Source of the DNA: Pseudohoeflea sp964511625
GTDB lineage: Bacteria; Pseudomonadota; Alphaproteobacteria; Rhizobiales; Rhizobiaceae
Length of the DNA stretch: 64,000 nucleotides
Assembly (NCBI GenBank): GCA_964511625.1
Contig: CAZEJG010000015.1
Location: forward strand, 16,602-80,601
Direction of reading: 5' to 3'
Position numbers and translations under genes: made by a program. Position 1 is the stretch's first letter. Every line of letters begins with the position of its first letter. Under the pieces are notes generated by a model. That model saw nothing but the letters and a program-made list of their open reading frames with translations, was not told the DNA's origin and ran no database searches. Below, one piece after another: positions 27,175 to 38,020 of this stretch.

Positions 27175-28349
27175 CGCGCCAGTCGCGAGCCCGCCAGCAC
27201 CAGGAGCAGCGGCACAGTAATGCCGACATAGACGATCGCAAGCCCCACATGTTCGGCGACGAAGCCGATCAGTGACGGCACGAACAAGAGCCCGGAATAG
27301 CCGAAGAAGGTGACGAAGGAGATGCCGATGCCCTTGCCGAGACCCGGCATGTTGCCGGCGGCGGAGAAGATCACGGGCACCAGATTGGCGATGCCGAGAC
27401 CCGCAATGGCAAAACCGGCTATCGCAACCACAGCGCTCGGCGCATTGCCGGCGACCAGCAGACCGGCGACGGTGAAGGCGAGCGAGACGCGCACCGTATT
27501 GACCGCGCCGAAGCGGTCGCGGATCGCATCGCCGGCAAAACGCATCACTGCCATGGCTGCGGCGAACGAGCCGAAGGCGATGCCCGAGAGCGCCGCGTCG
27601 GCACCGAAATCGTTGCGCAAATAAAGCGCGCTCCAGTCGAGGATCGCGCCTTCCGGCACCATGGCGAACAGGCACATCAGACCCATCAGCCACAGGACCA
27701 TGTTGCGGAAGGGCAGCGCGGTGACGGGCCGGCTTTCGTCGTCGCCCTCATGCGGATGGGGGCGGTCGGAGAAGATCCGCGGCCATGCGAGAAGACCGAC
27801 CGTCAGCGCCACGACGGTGACGACGGCCGCATGGGCCGGATTGCCGGCGAGGTCGATCACCAGACCGCCCGAGGCCGAACCGATAAAGGCGCCGAGGCTC
27901 CAGAACCCGTGACAGGAGGACATGATCGCCCGGCGCTCGACACGCTCGACCTCCACGGCATTGGCGTTCATCGCCACATCGGTGCCACCGATCACCCCGC
28001 CCGCAATCGCGAGCGCCAAGGCACCGGTTATCACGTCGGGCGCGAAGGTGATGAGAATGAAGAGGGGTGCGGACACAAGGACAAGCACCCGCAGCAACCC
28101 GTGCGAGCCGTGCCGCGAGACCCACCAGCCGACCAGCGGCATGGAGATCATCGAGCCCAGCCCGAAGAACAGCACCATGATGCCGATCACGGATTCCTGC
28201 AATTGCAGCCGCGCGGCAAATTCCGGCACTTTCGGCGCCCAGTTGCCTGCCAGATAGCCGTTCTCGAGAAACAGCAGCGCCACCGCGAGACGTTCGCGGG
28301 TGAACAGCGGCAGCCGTCCTGACGGGTTGGCAGGCTGGGTGATCGTCAT
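27132..28349 (-). CDS. MFS transporter, possibly sugar or fucose-permease-like
   Basis: A 405-residue inner-membrane transporter with about twelve membrane helices. The MFS loop motif appears as WWVSRHGSHGLLR between helices 2 and 3, and the second half repeats the pattern around AGDAIRDRFGAVNTVR. The first gene of the pair, a DeoR regulator, overlaps its start by four bases (ATGA), so the two form one operon. DeoR regulators commonly answer to sugar phosphates, which hints at a sugar-related substrate, but this is inference. Efflux is an alternative. Confidence 0.85.
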   Translation of the reverse strand: MTITQPANPSGRLPLFTRERLAVALLFLENGYLAGNWAPKVPEFAARLQLQESVIGIMVLFFGLGSMISMPLVGWWVSRHGSHGLLRVLVLVSAPLFILITFAPDVITGALALAIAGGVIGGTDVAMNANAVEVERVERRAIMSSCHGFWSLGAFIGSASGGLVIDLAGNPAHAAVVTVVALTVGLLAWPRIFSDRPHPHEGDDESRPVTALPFRNMVLWLMGLMCLFAMVPEGAILDWSALYLRNDFGADAALSGIAFGSFAAAMAVMRFAGDAIRDRFGAVNTVRVSLAFTVAGLLVAGNAPSAVVAIAGFAIAGLGIANLVPVIFSAAGNMPGLGKGIGISFVTFFGYSGLLFVPSLIGFVAEHVGLAIVYVGITVPLLLVLAGSRLARYADREDETQPPAM

Positions 28350-29128
28350 GGCGGTCCTCCGGCGGATGGCTCCGCCACTTCGATGATCTCTGTCCCTGCC
28401 GCGCCGATTGCTTCGAGCGGCAGGCCCCGTGCCGCCTCAACCATCAGCGTCACCTTCCCGGAGAACGGCGCGATCCGGTAGGGTGCCGAGCCGGCGAATT
28501 TCGTCGCGTCGGCAGCAGTGATGACATGCCGGCTTTGTCTGGCAACCGTGCTCTTGAAAAGTTGCTCCTCCGCCTGCGAGGCGAAGAGCCCCTCCTCCGC
28601 CACGACCCGGCAAGTGCCGAGGACGAAAAGATCGGGATACACCCCGTCAAGCGCTGCAAGCGCCCGCGCATCGATCGCTCCGCCATGCGACCGCTCGACA
28701 CGTCCACCGGTCAGGATGACCTCGACATCGCCCGAAAGCGTCAGCTGTGCGGCAATCGCCGGCGCATTCGTCATCACCGTCAGGTCCCGGCCGGGTCCGA
28801 TAGCCTCTGCAACTGCGAGATTGGTGGAACCGGCGTCGATGAAAATCAATCCGCCCGCCGGCAACCGGCTGACGATCTCGGCGGCGAACCGCGCCTTCAG
28901 CGACCTCTTCTCGCCCAGGCGTTCAACGAAGGGTCGTGCTGGTTCGCGCAGCAGCGCCCCGCCATAGACCCTCTCGCACAAGCCGGCAGCAGCGAGTTCT
29001 CTCAGATCACGGCGAATCGTGTCCTCGGAGACGTCGAACTCGCGCGCGAGATCACCGGCGACGACGCGTCCGGCGGCTTCCAGCCGGCGTCGAATGAGGG
29101 AATGTCGTTCCTGGGTGAGCATGAACAT
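28346..29128 (-). CDS. DeoR/GlpR family transcriptional regulator
   Basis: The 260-residue regulator has an N-terminal DeoR helix-turn-helix (RHSLIRRRLEAAGRVVAGDLAREFDVSEDTIRRDLRELAAAG) and a C-terminal DeoRC sensor domain (FIDAGSTNLAVAEAI; VILTGGRVERSHGGAI). The family senses phosphorylated sugars or related intermediates. The start is either the ATG at 29128 or the one two codons later (MLTQERH); neither has a strong ribosome-binding site. It is first in an operon with the MFS gene. Confidence 0.9.
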   Translation of the reverse strand: MFMLTQERHSLIRRRLEAAGRVVAGDLAREFDVSEDTIRRDLRELAAAGLCERVYGGALLREPARPFVERLGEKRSLKARFAAEIVSRLPAGGLIFIDAGSTNLAVAEAIGPGRDLTVMTNAPAIAAQLTLSGDVEVILTGGRVERSHGGAIDARALAALDGVYPDLFVLGTCRVVAEEGLFASQAEEQLFKSTVARQSRHVITAADATKFAGSAPYRIAPFSGKVTLMVEAARGLPLEAIGAAGTEIIEVAEPSAGGPP

Positions 29129-29173
29129 GCAGCTTCGCGTTAAAACAGGCAGAAGCGTGCATACATGCAGCTT
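29125..29173. promoter_or_regulatory. Paired ACATGCAGCTT repeats at the DeoR start
   Basis: ACATGCAGCTT occurs at 29125-29135, overlapping the DeoR start codon, and again at 29163-29173 in the same orientation, 38 bases apart. Such a pair could be an autoregulatory DeoR site; no direct proof is visible. Confidence 0.35.
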
Positions 29174-29239
29174 GCCATAGCGTCAATCATGCATAAACGA
29201 GAAAGAACGCGCCCTTTTCGACAAATTCTCGCCACAAAT

Positions 29240-29264
29240 GGAACCCGGTCCGGGCGCCGACGTT
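29240..29264 (+). promoter_or_regulatory. EcfG-type promoter upstream of the DUF3309 gene
   Basis: GGAAC (29240-29244), exactly 16 bases, then CGTT (29261-29264), the EcfG general-stress consensus. It ends 32 bases before the ATG of the small gene downstream and points at it. Confidence 0.8.
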
Positions 29265-29296
29265 ATCTCTGGACCCTAACCTGGAGAGGATTTCCC

Positions 29297-29446
29297 ATGT
29301 CCGTCGGTACCATTCTGCTGATCATTCTCATTCTGCTTCTGATAGGCGCCATCCCCACCCGCGCCCGCTTCGGCAATGCTCCCATGGGCATCCTCGGCGT
29401 GGTGCTTCTTATCGTCATCGTCCTGATGCTGATGGGACGGATATAG
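29297..29446 (+). CDS. Small DUF3309-type membrane protein, likely general-stress regulon
   Basis: A 49-residue protein with two hydrophobic helices (GTILLIILILLLIGAIP and ILGVVLLIVIVLMLMGRI) around a short RARFGNAPMG loop. Length and sequence match the small DUF3309 proteins widespread in alphaproteobacteria; no biochemical function is known. The ATG follows GGAGAGGATTTCCC. An exact EcfG promoter upstream and a terminator downstream make it a single-gene unit, probably induced in general stress. Confidence 0.85.
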   Translation: MSVGTILLIILILLLIGAIPTRARFGNAPMGILGVVLLIVIVLMLMGRI

Positions 29447-29487
29447 GCTGACACCGGAAATCCGCCCACATCGGATTTCAGCAAGAG

Positions 29488-29520
29488 AAAAGGCCGCCGG
29501 ACACCCCGGCGGCCTTTTCT
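29488..29520 (+). terminator. Rho-independent terminator of the DUF3309 gene
   Basis: Perfect 13-base stem AAAAGGCCGCCGG / CCGGCGGCCTTTT with a five-base loop, followed by CTTTC. The symmetry with A and T runs lets it work in both directions, and it also shields the vapC 3' side. Confidence 0.9.
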
Positions 29521-29547
29521 TTCATTTCACAAGACGTTTATCCGAAC

Positions 29548-29979
29548 TCAATCGGGCGTTTCTGACGAGAACGGATTAACCAATTCGATTCCCAAATTCT
29601 CGAAATCCCTGATATTCCGGGTAGCCAGAACCGCATCGTGAACGTGGCAGATTGCGGCAATCATTCCGTCCATAACAGATAGCGGGCGACCGGCCGCCTC
29701 CCTAGCCGCCTGCAGCTTTCCGAACACAAGCGCAGCATCCGTCTCAAACGGTAGAATCCGTCCTTGATAGGCTTTGTTCAACATGTCGGTGAGACCAGCG
29801 AGATAGCGATCCGAACCACTGCGAATCCTGGTTCGTTCGCCCCCGACTGCGAGTTCCGCTACAACCGGCACGCAGAGGTACAGATCACTCCTGTCCGCTG
29901 CCCGCAACCAGTCGACGACTCCTCGATCAGGTCTGAGCTTGGATACCTCGGAGACGATGTTGGTATCCAGTACGATCAA
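29548..29979 (-). CDS. vapC: PIN-domain toxin, VapC/FitB-like
   Basis: A 143-residue PIN-domain ribonuclease-type toxin. Acidic metal ligands are seen at MIVLDTNIVSE (Asp5), in the middle (VAELAVGGER) and near the end (SVMDGMIAAICHVHDAVLATRNIRDFE). The four-base overlap with the upstream antitoxin gene is the normal toxin-antitoxin arrangement. FitB-like length and the TRNIRDFE ending fit plasmid- and chromosome-borne VapC proteins. Targets are unknown. Confidence 0.9.
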   Translation of the reverse strand: MIVLDTNIVSEVSKLRPDRGVVDWLRAADRSDLYLCVPVVAELAVGGERTRIRSGSDRYLAGLTDMLNKAYQGRILPFETDAALVFGKLQAAREAAGRPLSVMDGMIAAICHVHDAVLATRNIRDFENLGIELVNPFSSETPD

Positions 29980-30257
29980 TGCCTGTCAGCCTCGGGTCGA
30001 CCAGTGTCAGCACGCAAGTGGTCGACCGCATCCATAAATGCGGCGTGCTCGTCTTCGGAAAGCAGGGCATCCCCGAACGATCGGCGCATCAGATCATAGG
30101 CATTCTCGACGGCGACACCTTCGCCTTTGTCTATGAGAAGGCCCTTGCGAATAAGGTCCTTGACTTCGTCGGACAGGCTGCGGCCAGACGCTTTGGCGCG
30201 CCGCGAGATGTCGGATTTGAGCGGTTCGGGAAGGTCACGGATAAGAAGGTTTGGCAT
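29976..30257 (-). CDS. vapB: Antitoxin, VapB/FitA-like ribbon-helix-helix protein
   Basis: The 93-residue antitoxin has an N-terminal ribbon-helix-helix (NLLIRDLPEPLKSDISRRAKASGRSLSDEVKDLIRKGL), the FitA/Phd-Arc style of DNA binding. A C-terminal toxin-neutralising tail follows (SEDEHAAFMDAVDHLRADTGRPEADRH). The ATG at 30257 is preferred because GGAG lies six bases upstream; the ATG at 30269 and a TTG at 30281 have no ribosome-binding site and fall inside the likely operator. The pair should autoregulate. Confidence 0.87.
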   Translation of the reverse strand: MPNLLIRDLPEPLKSDISRRAKASGRSLSDEVKDLIRKGLLIDKGEGVAVENAYDLMRRSFGDALLSEDEHAAFMDAVDHLRADTGRPEADRH

Positions 30258-30272
30258 TCCACGCTCCATTGA

Positions 30273-30288
30273 TGATATCAATGATATC
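30273..30288 (-). promoter_or_regulatory. Toxin-antitoxin operator candidate
   Basis: Two GATATC palindromes three bases apart (GATATCAATGATATC) lie just upstream of the antitoxin start. Such nested symmetry is typical of sites bound by ribbon-helix-helix antitoxins. Confidence 0.55.
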
Positions 30289-30382
30289 GCCTTTATCTAG
30301 ATCACTGGAAGCCTTTTGTTAACACTATATCTAACGTTTCGATCGACGCTGCGCTCATATACTCGCTTCAGAAAGGGCGATT

Positions 30383-30625
30383 ATGGCGCGCAAAAATCGC
30401 AATGTATTTGGCAAAAAGTCCCGCGTACTCTTTGAAGTCCACGAAACTTATAAAAACGGCGAACCTGCATCTCGCTGTGTACGAGCGTATGCGTGGCCAT
30501 CAATCGCTGTCGTTGCACTACTAATAATCGGCCTTGTATTCGCCTCAGCTGAAAACAAGGCATGGGCGAAAGACGCGTTCTCCACGATAGCAGATATTGC
30601 GAAAGATTGGGCTCTCAGACGTTAA
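30383..30625 (+). CDS. Small single-pass membrane protein, unknown
   Basis: An 80-residue protein, not recognised. The N-terminus is basic (MARKNRNVFGKKSRVLFEV), then one membrane helix (about 39-55, SIAVVALLIIGLVFASA), then an amphipathic tail (FSTIADIAKDWALRR). Codon use is visibly less GC-biased than its neighbours (frequent A/T third positions such as AAA, GTA, TAT), which suggests recent acquisition together with the adjacent toxin-antitoxin pair. No strong ribosome-binding site is seen, so expression is uncertain. Confidence 0.5.
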   Translation: MARKNRNVFGKKSRVLFEVHETYKNGEPASRCVRAYAWPSIAVVALLIIGLVFASAENKAWAKDAFSTIADIAKDWALRR

Positions 30626-30662
30626 AGTCCGCGAGCCCTAACCCTGCCAGCAAAAGACTTCC

Positions 30663-34124
<3,462 letters not shown>

Positions 34125-34144
34125 AGGCAGGCTCCCCTAGAGCG

Positions 34145-34178
34145 ATTTCGGTTTTGACGGAAACGGCAAAACCGAAAT
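34145..34178. repeat. Inverted repeat upstream of pyc
   Basis: Perfect 12-base arms ATTTCGGTTTTG and CAAAACCGAAAT around a ten-base loop (ACGGAAACGG), 21 bases upstream of the pyc ATG. It looks like the short palindromic intergenic repeats common in rhizobial genomes, but could also act as a leader hairpin in the pyc mRNA. Confidence 0.6.
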
Positions 34179-34349
34179 GCGAAAATCAACTCAGTAGCCC
34201 GTCGAGGCTATCCGTTCACGCCTGAAGGCGAAACGGTCTAAGCTCGCGCAGAATGCAGGAACGCACGCTGGCTTACGGCAATCGGAGATTCTTACCGCCA
34301 GTTTTTTTGCAGTGCAACCAAGATGGGTGGAACGCGGTGAAACCAACCC

Positions 34350-35090
34350 TCAGGAGATGAGGCCGCGCCGGAAGGCGATCGCCACCGCGTGATGGCGGTT
34401 TCGCGCCGACAGCTTGTTCTGGATGCCGTTCATGTACCAGTCGACCGTGTGGGTCGAGAGCCCGAGTGTCGACCCCATCTCGCCCGAGGTCAGGCCTTCG
34501 GCGAGCAGGCTCAGCGTCTCGATCTCCCGCTTGGTCATGGTGTGGCTGCGGTTGGCCGGATCGGAGACCGGCATGTCGAGATTGGCGCTTTGCGCGAGCG
34601 CCCAGAAGGCCTTGCGCGCCACCGCCTCGAAGAGCTGGATTTCCCCGGGCGACAGGGGGACCGGCCGGCCGGCAATGCTGAGAACGCCGGCAAGACCCTG
34701 CCGGCCATGGACCGGGAAGACGTATCCATCCTCGAGGCCGAACTTCCTGGCCTGCTTGAGCATGCGACCGATGCGCTGGGACTGGGCGTCGTCCTCGAAG
34801 AACCGCGCCGCCTCGCGCCAGCTGAAACCGTTCTGGCAATAGCCGAGATAGCGCAGCGTGGGATCGATGGAGGCATATTTGCGCTTGACGTAGAGCTCGG
34901 GCCAACCGTCCGGCCACCTGCCCGCAAGAATGAGATTTTCCTGATCGTTCTGAACCAGAGGCTGGCGGGTCAGGGTGAAGTAGTCGAACCCGGCCTCGTC
35001 GACCACGTTTTCCAGCAGGCGGCGGATCTCGTCTGCCCCCAACCCGGAGAAATCGAGATCAAGAAATTGGAACAATGCCGCCTTGTCCAT
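34350..35090 (-). CDS. LuxR-family quorum-sensing regulator without a synthase partner (LuxR solo)
   Basis: The 246-residue protein has an N-terminal autoinducer-binding domain and a C-terminal LuxR helix-turn-helix (TKREIETLSLLAEGLTSGEMGSTLGLSTHTVDWYMNGIQNKL). The residues invariant in acyl-homoserine-lactone receptors (W57, Y61, D70, P71, W85, G113 in TraR numbering) are all present as W63, Y67, D76, P77, W91 and G122. The ATG at 35090 follows GGAGAGA. No luxI-type gene lies in the window, so it probably listens to signals made elsewhere. The target genes are unknown. Confidence 0.9.
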   Translation of the reverse strand: MDKAALFQFLDLDFSGLGADEIRRLLENVVDEAGFDYFTLTRQPLVQNDQENLILAGRWPDGWPELYVKRKYASIDPTLRYLGYCQNGFSWREAARFFEDDAQSQRIGRMLKQARKFGLEDGYVFPVHGRQGLAGVLSIAGRPVPLSPGEIQLFEAVARKAFWALAQSANLDMPVSDPANRSHTMTKREIETLSLLAEGLTSGEMGSTLGLSTHTVDWYMNGIQNKLSARNRHHAVAIAFRRGLIS

Positions 35091-35125
35091 TCTCTCTCCA
35101 TCTGCTGGCGCGATCCGGACGTTGA

Positions 35126-35200
35126 TAGGTAGAAATAGGTACACATCCCGCACGGGCCGTAAAAAAACCCTGCAAATTCTTAGGTAAAAGTCGTACTTTT
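35126..35200. promoter_or_regulatory. luxR upstream region with TAGGTA repeats and a 15-base palindrome
   Basis: TAGGTA occurs at 35126, 35136 and 35181, and AAAAGTCGTACTTTT (35186-35200) is a perfect inverted repeat with a three-base centre. The size resembles a lux box, but the sequence is not the canonical one. Confidence 0.35.
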
Positions 35201-35292
35201 TCGCAGCAGGGTCAACTAGCGGAATGAAACCAAACTTGCGATCCGCAAGGCTCGCGCGACAGTTTCGCAAGATGGCGAACGCGCTGACATGC

Positions 35293-35319
35293 AAAGGCCG
35301 GCCCGTTGCCGGACCGGCC
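35293..35319 (-). terminator. Terminator downstream of the alcohol dehydrogenase gene
   Basis: On the minus strand GGCCGGTCC / GGGCCGGCC forms a nine-base stem (one G-T pair) with a six-base loop, followed by TTTG. It closes the catabolic operon 24 bases after the dehydrogenase stop. Confidence 0.6.
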
Positions 35320-35342
35320 GATGACAAACCCGTATCTTCGGG

Positions 35343-36488
35343 TCAGATGCAGGCTTCGAAGAGCGTGCGGGTATTTTCAGTGGTAAGCTTCACCGGATTG
35401 CCACCGGCCGTCGGATCGACCAGCGCCATCTCGACCATCTCGTCGATCCGGTCGGTGCCCACGCCGAGTTCGGAGAGCTTGTCCGGCACGCCGAGTTCCT
35501 TGCGCAGCTTGATGACGTAATCGAGGAAGCCGTCGAAGCCGCCCTCAATGCCCATATAAGCTGCGGCGCGAGCGATCCGCTCCTCGATGGCGGGACGATT
35601 GAACACCAGCACCGCCGGCATCACGACCGCGTTGGTCAGGCCGTGATGGGTGTTGTAAATCGCGCCCACCGGGTGCGACAGCGAGTGGATGGCGCCGAGC
35701 CCCTTCTGGAAGGCCACGGCACCCATGGCCGCAGCACTCATCATATCGGCACGCGCATCGATGTCATTCGGGTTCGCCACTACCTTCGGAAGGTTTTCCT
35801 TCACCAGTCGCATTCCCTCGAGCGCGATACCCTGCGACATCGGATGATAGAACGGCGAGGAATAGGCTTCGAGACAATGCGCGAAGGCGTCCATGCCGGT
35901 GCCGACCGTGATCATCTTCGGCATCCCGACGGTGAGTTCCGGATCGCAGATCGTCACCGCAGGCAGCATCTTCGGGTGGAAGATGATCTTCTTCACATGG
36001 GTTTCGGAATTGGTGATCACGCCCGCGCGGCCGACTTCGGAGCCGGTGCCGGCGGTCGTCGGCACCGCGACGATCGGAACGATCGCATCCGCGTCCGCGC
36101 GCGTCCACCAGTCGCCGATATCCTCGAAGTCCCAGACCGGACGGGTCTGGCCGACCATCAGCGCTATCGACTTGCCGAGATCGAGCCCGGAGCCGCCGCC
36201 AAACGCGATGACGCCGTCATGGCCGCCAGCCTTGAAGGCTTCGATGCCGGCGGCGAGATTGATCTCGTTCGGGTTGGGGTCGACGTCCGAAAACAGCCCG
36301 CGCCCGAGGCCGGCAGCCTCCATGAGGTCAAGCGCGTTGGTGGTGATCGGCAAGGAGGCGAGCCCCTTGTCGGTCACCAGCAGCGGCTTCTTCATGCCGG
36401 CGGTGGCACAAGCCTGTGCGAGTTCGGAAATGCGGCCGGCGCCGAATTTGATGGCTGTGGGGTAGGACCAGTTGGCAACGAGACTCAT
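35343..36488 (-). CDS. Iron-containing alcohol dehydrogenase (group III)
   Basis: The 381-residue NAD-dependent enzyme is of the FucO/DhaT fold. The dinucleotide-binding GGGSGLDLGK (97-106) and the iron ligands Asp200, His204 (DAFAHCLEAY), His268 and His282 (HSLSHPVGAIYNTHH, the FucO spacing of 14) are present. The ATG at 36488 overlaps the aldehyde dehydrogenase stop by four bases (ATGA), giving a coupled pair: alcohol to aldehyde, then aldehyde to acid. Within the cluster it is the candidate for oxidising a gamma-glutamylated amino alcohol; that substrate is inference. Confidence 0.9.
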   Translation of the reverse strand: MSLVANWSYPTAIKFGAGRISELAQACATAGMKKPLLVTDKGLASLPITTNALDLMEAAGLGRGLFSDVDPNPNEINLAAGIEAFKAGGHDGVIAFGGGSGLDLGKSIALMVGQTRPVWDFEDIGDWWTRADADAIVPIVAVPTTAGTGSEVGRAGVITNSETHVKKIIFHPKMLPAVTICDPELTVGMPKMITVGTGMDAFAHCLEAYSSPFYHPMSQGIALEGMRLVKENLPKVVANPNDIDARADMMSAAAMGAVAFQKGLGAIHSLSHPVGAIYNTHHGLTNAVVMPAVLVFNRPAIEERIARAAAYMGIEGGFDGFLDYVIKLRKELGVPDKLSELGVGTDRIDEMVEMALVDPTAGGNPVKLTTENTRTLFEACI

Positions 36489-37870
36489 GCCTGCTTCTTT
36501 CTCATGTGGTAGGATTTGGGGCGGGTCAGGTTGTGGAAGCCGATCTCGGACAGCGAGCCGCCCCGGCCCGTATCCTTGCAGCCGGTCCAGCACAGCGCCG
36601 GGTCCAGATAGTCCGCCCGGTTCATGAAAACGGTGCCGGTTTCGATCTGCTCGCCGATGCGCTGGGCACGCTCGGGATCGTTGGTCCACAGCGAAGCGGT
36701 CAGCCCGTACTGGCAGTCGTTCATGAGCTTGACGGCTTCCTCGTCGCTGTCGACCGGCATGATGCCGACGACCGGACCGAAGCTCTCGTCACGCATCACC
36801 CGCATGTCGTGGGTCACGTCGACGAGGATCTGCGGCATCAGATAGGCGCCGCCGTCGTCCTCGGGGAAGAGTGCCGGATCGATCAGCGCCTTCGCGCCAT
36901 CGGCGATGGCTTCCTTCGTCTGTTCGCGCACTTCCTTTGCAAAACGCACATTGGCCATGGGGCCGATCGTGGTCTCCGGATCGAGCGGGCTGCCGAGCTT
37001 GAGCTTCTCGGCCCAGGCCTTCGCCTTGGCGACGAATTCGTCATAGAGCGGGCGGGCGACATAGATGCGCTCGATACCGCAGCAGCACTGGCCGGCATTG
37101 TAGAGCGCGCCGTCCATGAGCACGTCGACCGCCCAGTCGAGATCGCAGTCGTCCATCACATAGCCGGGGTCCTTGCCGCCGAGCTCGAGACCAAGACCGG
37201 TAAACGTGCCGGCCGCCGCCCTCTCGATGGCCTTGCCGCCGCCGACCGAGCCGGTGAAGTTGATGAAGTCGAAGGCGCCGGCCGAGATCAGCTTCTCGGT
37301 GCCGGAATGGTCGAGGAAGATGTTGATGAAGACATCCTCGGGCAGGCCGGCTTCCGCGAAGGCCCTGGCGATGCGCTCACCGACGAGCAGCGTTTGTGTC
37401 GCGTGCTTGATGACCACGGTGTTGCCGGCAATCAGCGCCGGGACGATGGTGTTGATCGCTGTGAGATAGGGATAGTTCCACGGCGCGATGACGAAGACGA
37501 CGCCATGCGGCACGTGCTCGATCTTGCGGGTGAACTTGTCCGAATCCTCGATGACGAGGGGCGCCAGCGCCTTCTCGGCGATCGAGGACATGTATTCGGT
37601 GCGCTCGTTGACGCCACCGAACTCGCCGCCGTAGCGGACCGGACGGCCCATCATCTTCGCGAGCTCCGGGACCACCTCGTCGGTCATCTCGTTGAGCCGG
37701 GCGATACCGGCCTTGACCAGCTTGATGCGCTCGGCGAGCGGGCGCTTTGCCCAGGCCGGCTGAGCCGCACGAACCTTGGCGACGGCTGCTGCCGCGGCTT
37801 CGGGCTCCATCACCGGCCGCTCGGCGAAGACCGAGCCGTCGACGGGTGAAATACACTTCAGAACAGACAT
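36485..37870 (-). CDS. NAD(P)-dependent aldehyde dehydrogenase
   Basis: The 461-residue ALDH-fold enzyme has the PWNYPYLTAINTIVPALIAGN cofactor segment, the general-base glutamate in LELGGKDPGYV and the catalytic cysteine in NAGQCCCGIERIYV. The ATG at 37870 is preferred over the in-frame ATG nine bases upstream because GGAG then lies eight bases away. It is co-translated with the alcohol dehydrogenase and is 150 bases downstream of the glutamine-synthetase-like gene. Its place in the cluster suits oxidation of a gamma-glutamyl aldehyde; the specific substrate is not shown by the sequence. Confidence 0.9.
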   Translation of the reverse strand: MSVLKCISPVDGSVFAERPVMEPEAAAAAVAKVRAAQPAWAKRPLAERIKLVKAGIARLNEMTDEVVPELAKMMGRPVRYGGEFGGVNERTEYMSSIAEKALAPLVIEDSDKFTRKIEHVPHGVVFVIAPWNYPYLTAINTIVPALIAGNTVVIKHATQTLLVGERIARAFAEAGLPEDVFINIFLDHSGTEKLISAGAFDFINFTGSVGGGKAIERAAAGTFTGLGLELGGKDPGYVMDDCDLDWAVDVLMDGALYNAGQCCCGIERIYVARPLYDEFVAKAKAWAEKLKLGSPLDPETTIGPMANVRFAKEVREQTKEAIADGAKALIDPALFPEDDGGAYLMPQILVDVTHDMRVMRDESFGPVVGIMPVDSDEEAVKLMNDCQYGLTASLWTNDPERAQRIGEQIETGTVFMNRADYLDPALCWTGCKDTGRGGSLSEIGFHNLTRPKSYHMRKKQA

Positions 37871-38020
37871 TCTTTCCATCTCCTAGAAGCGTTACGGGAG
37901 GAACTGCCTCAGCCTCGGAAGGCCCGCCCGGAACGCGGTTGTTATGTCCCGGCTCGTCTCAGGATCGGCCGGTTGACGGGTATGAACGACGACGCTTCCC
38001 GTTGTCGGTGCGTGGCTGCG

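Noticed and set aside
36506..37849. 447-codon + strand frame opposite the aldehyde dehydrogenase
   Set aside because: Shadow frame; the minus-strand gene has the full catalytic motif set.
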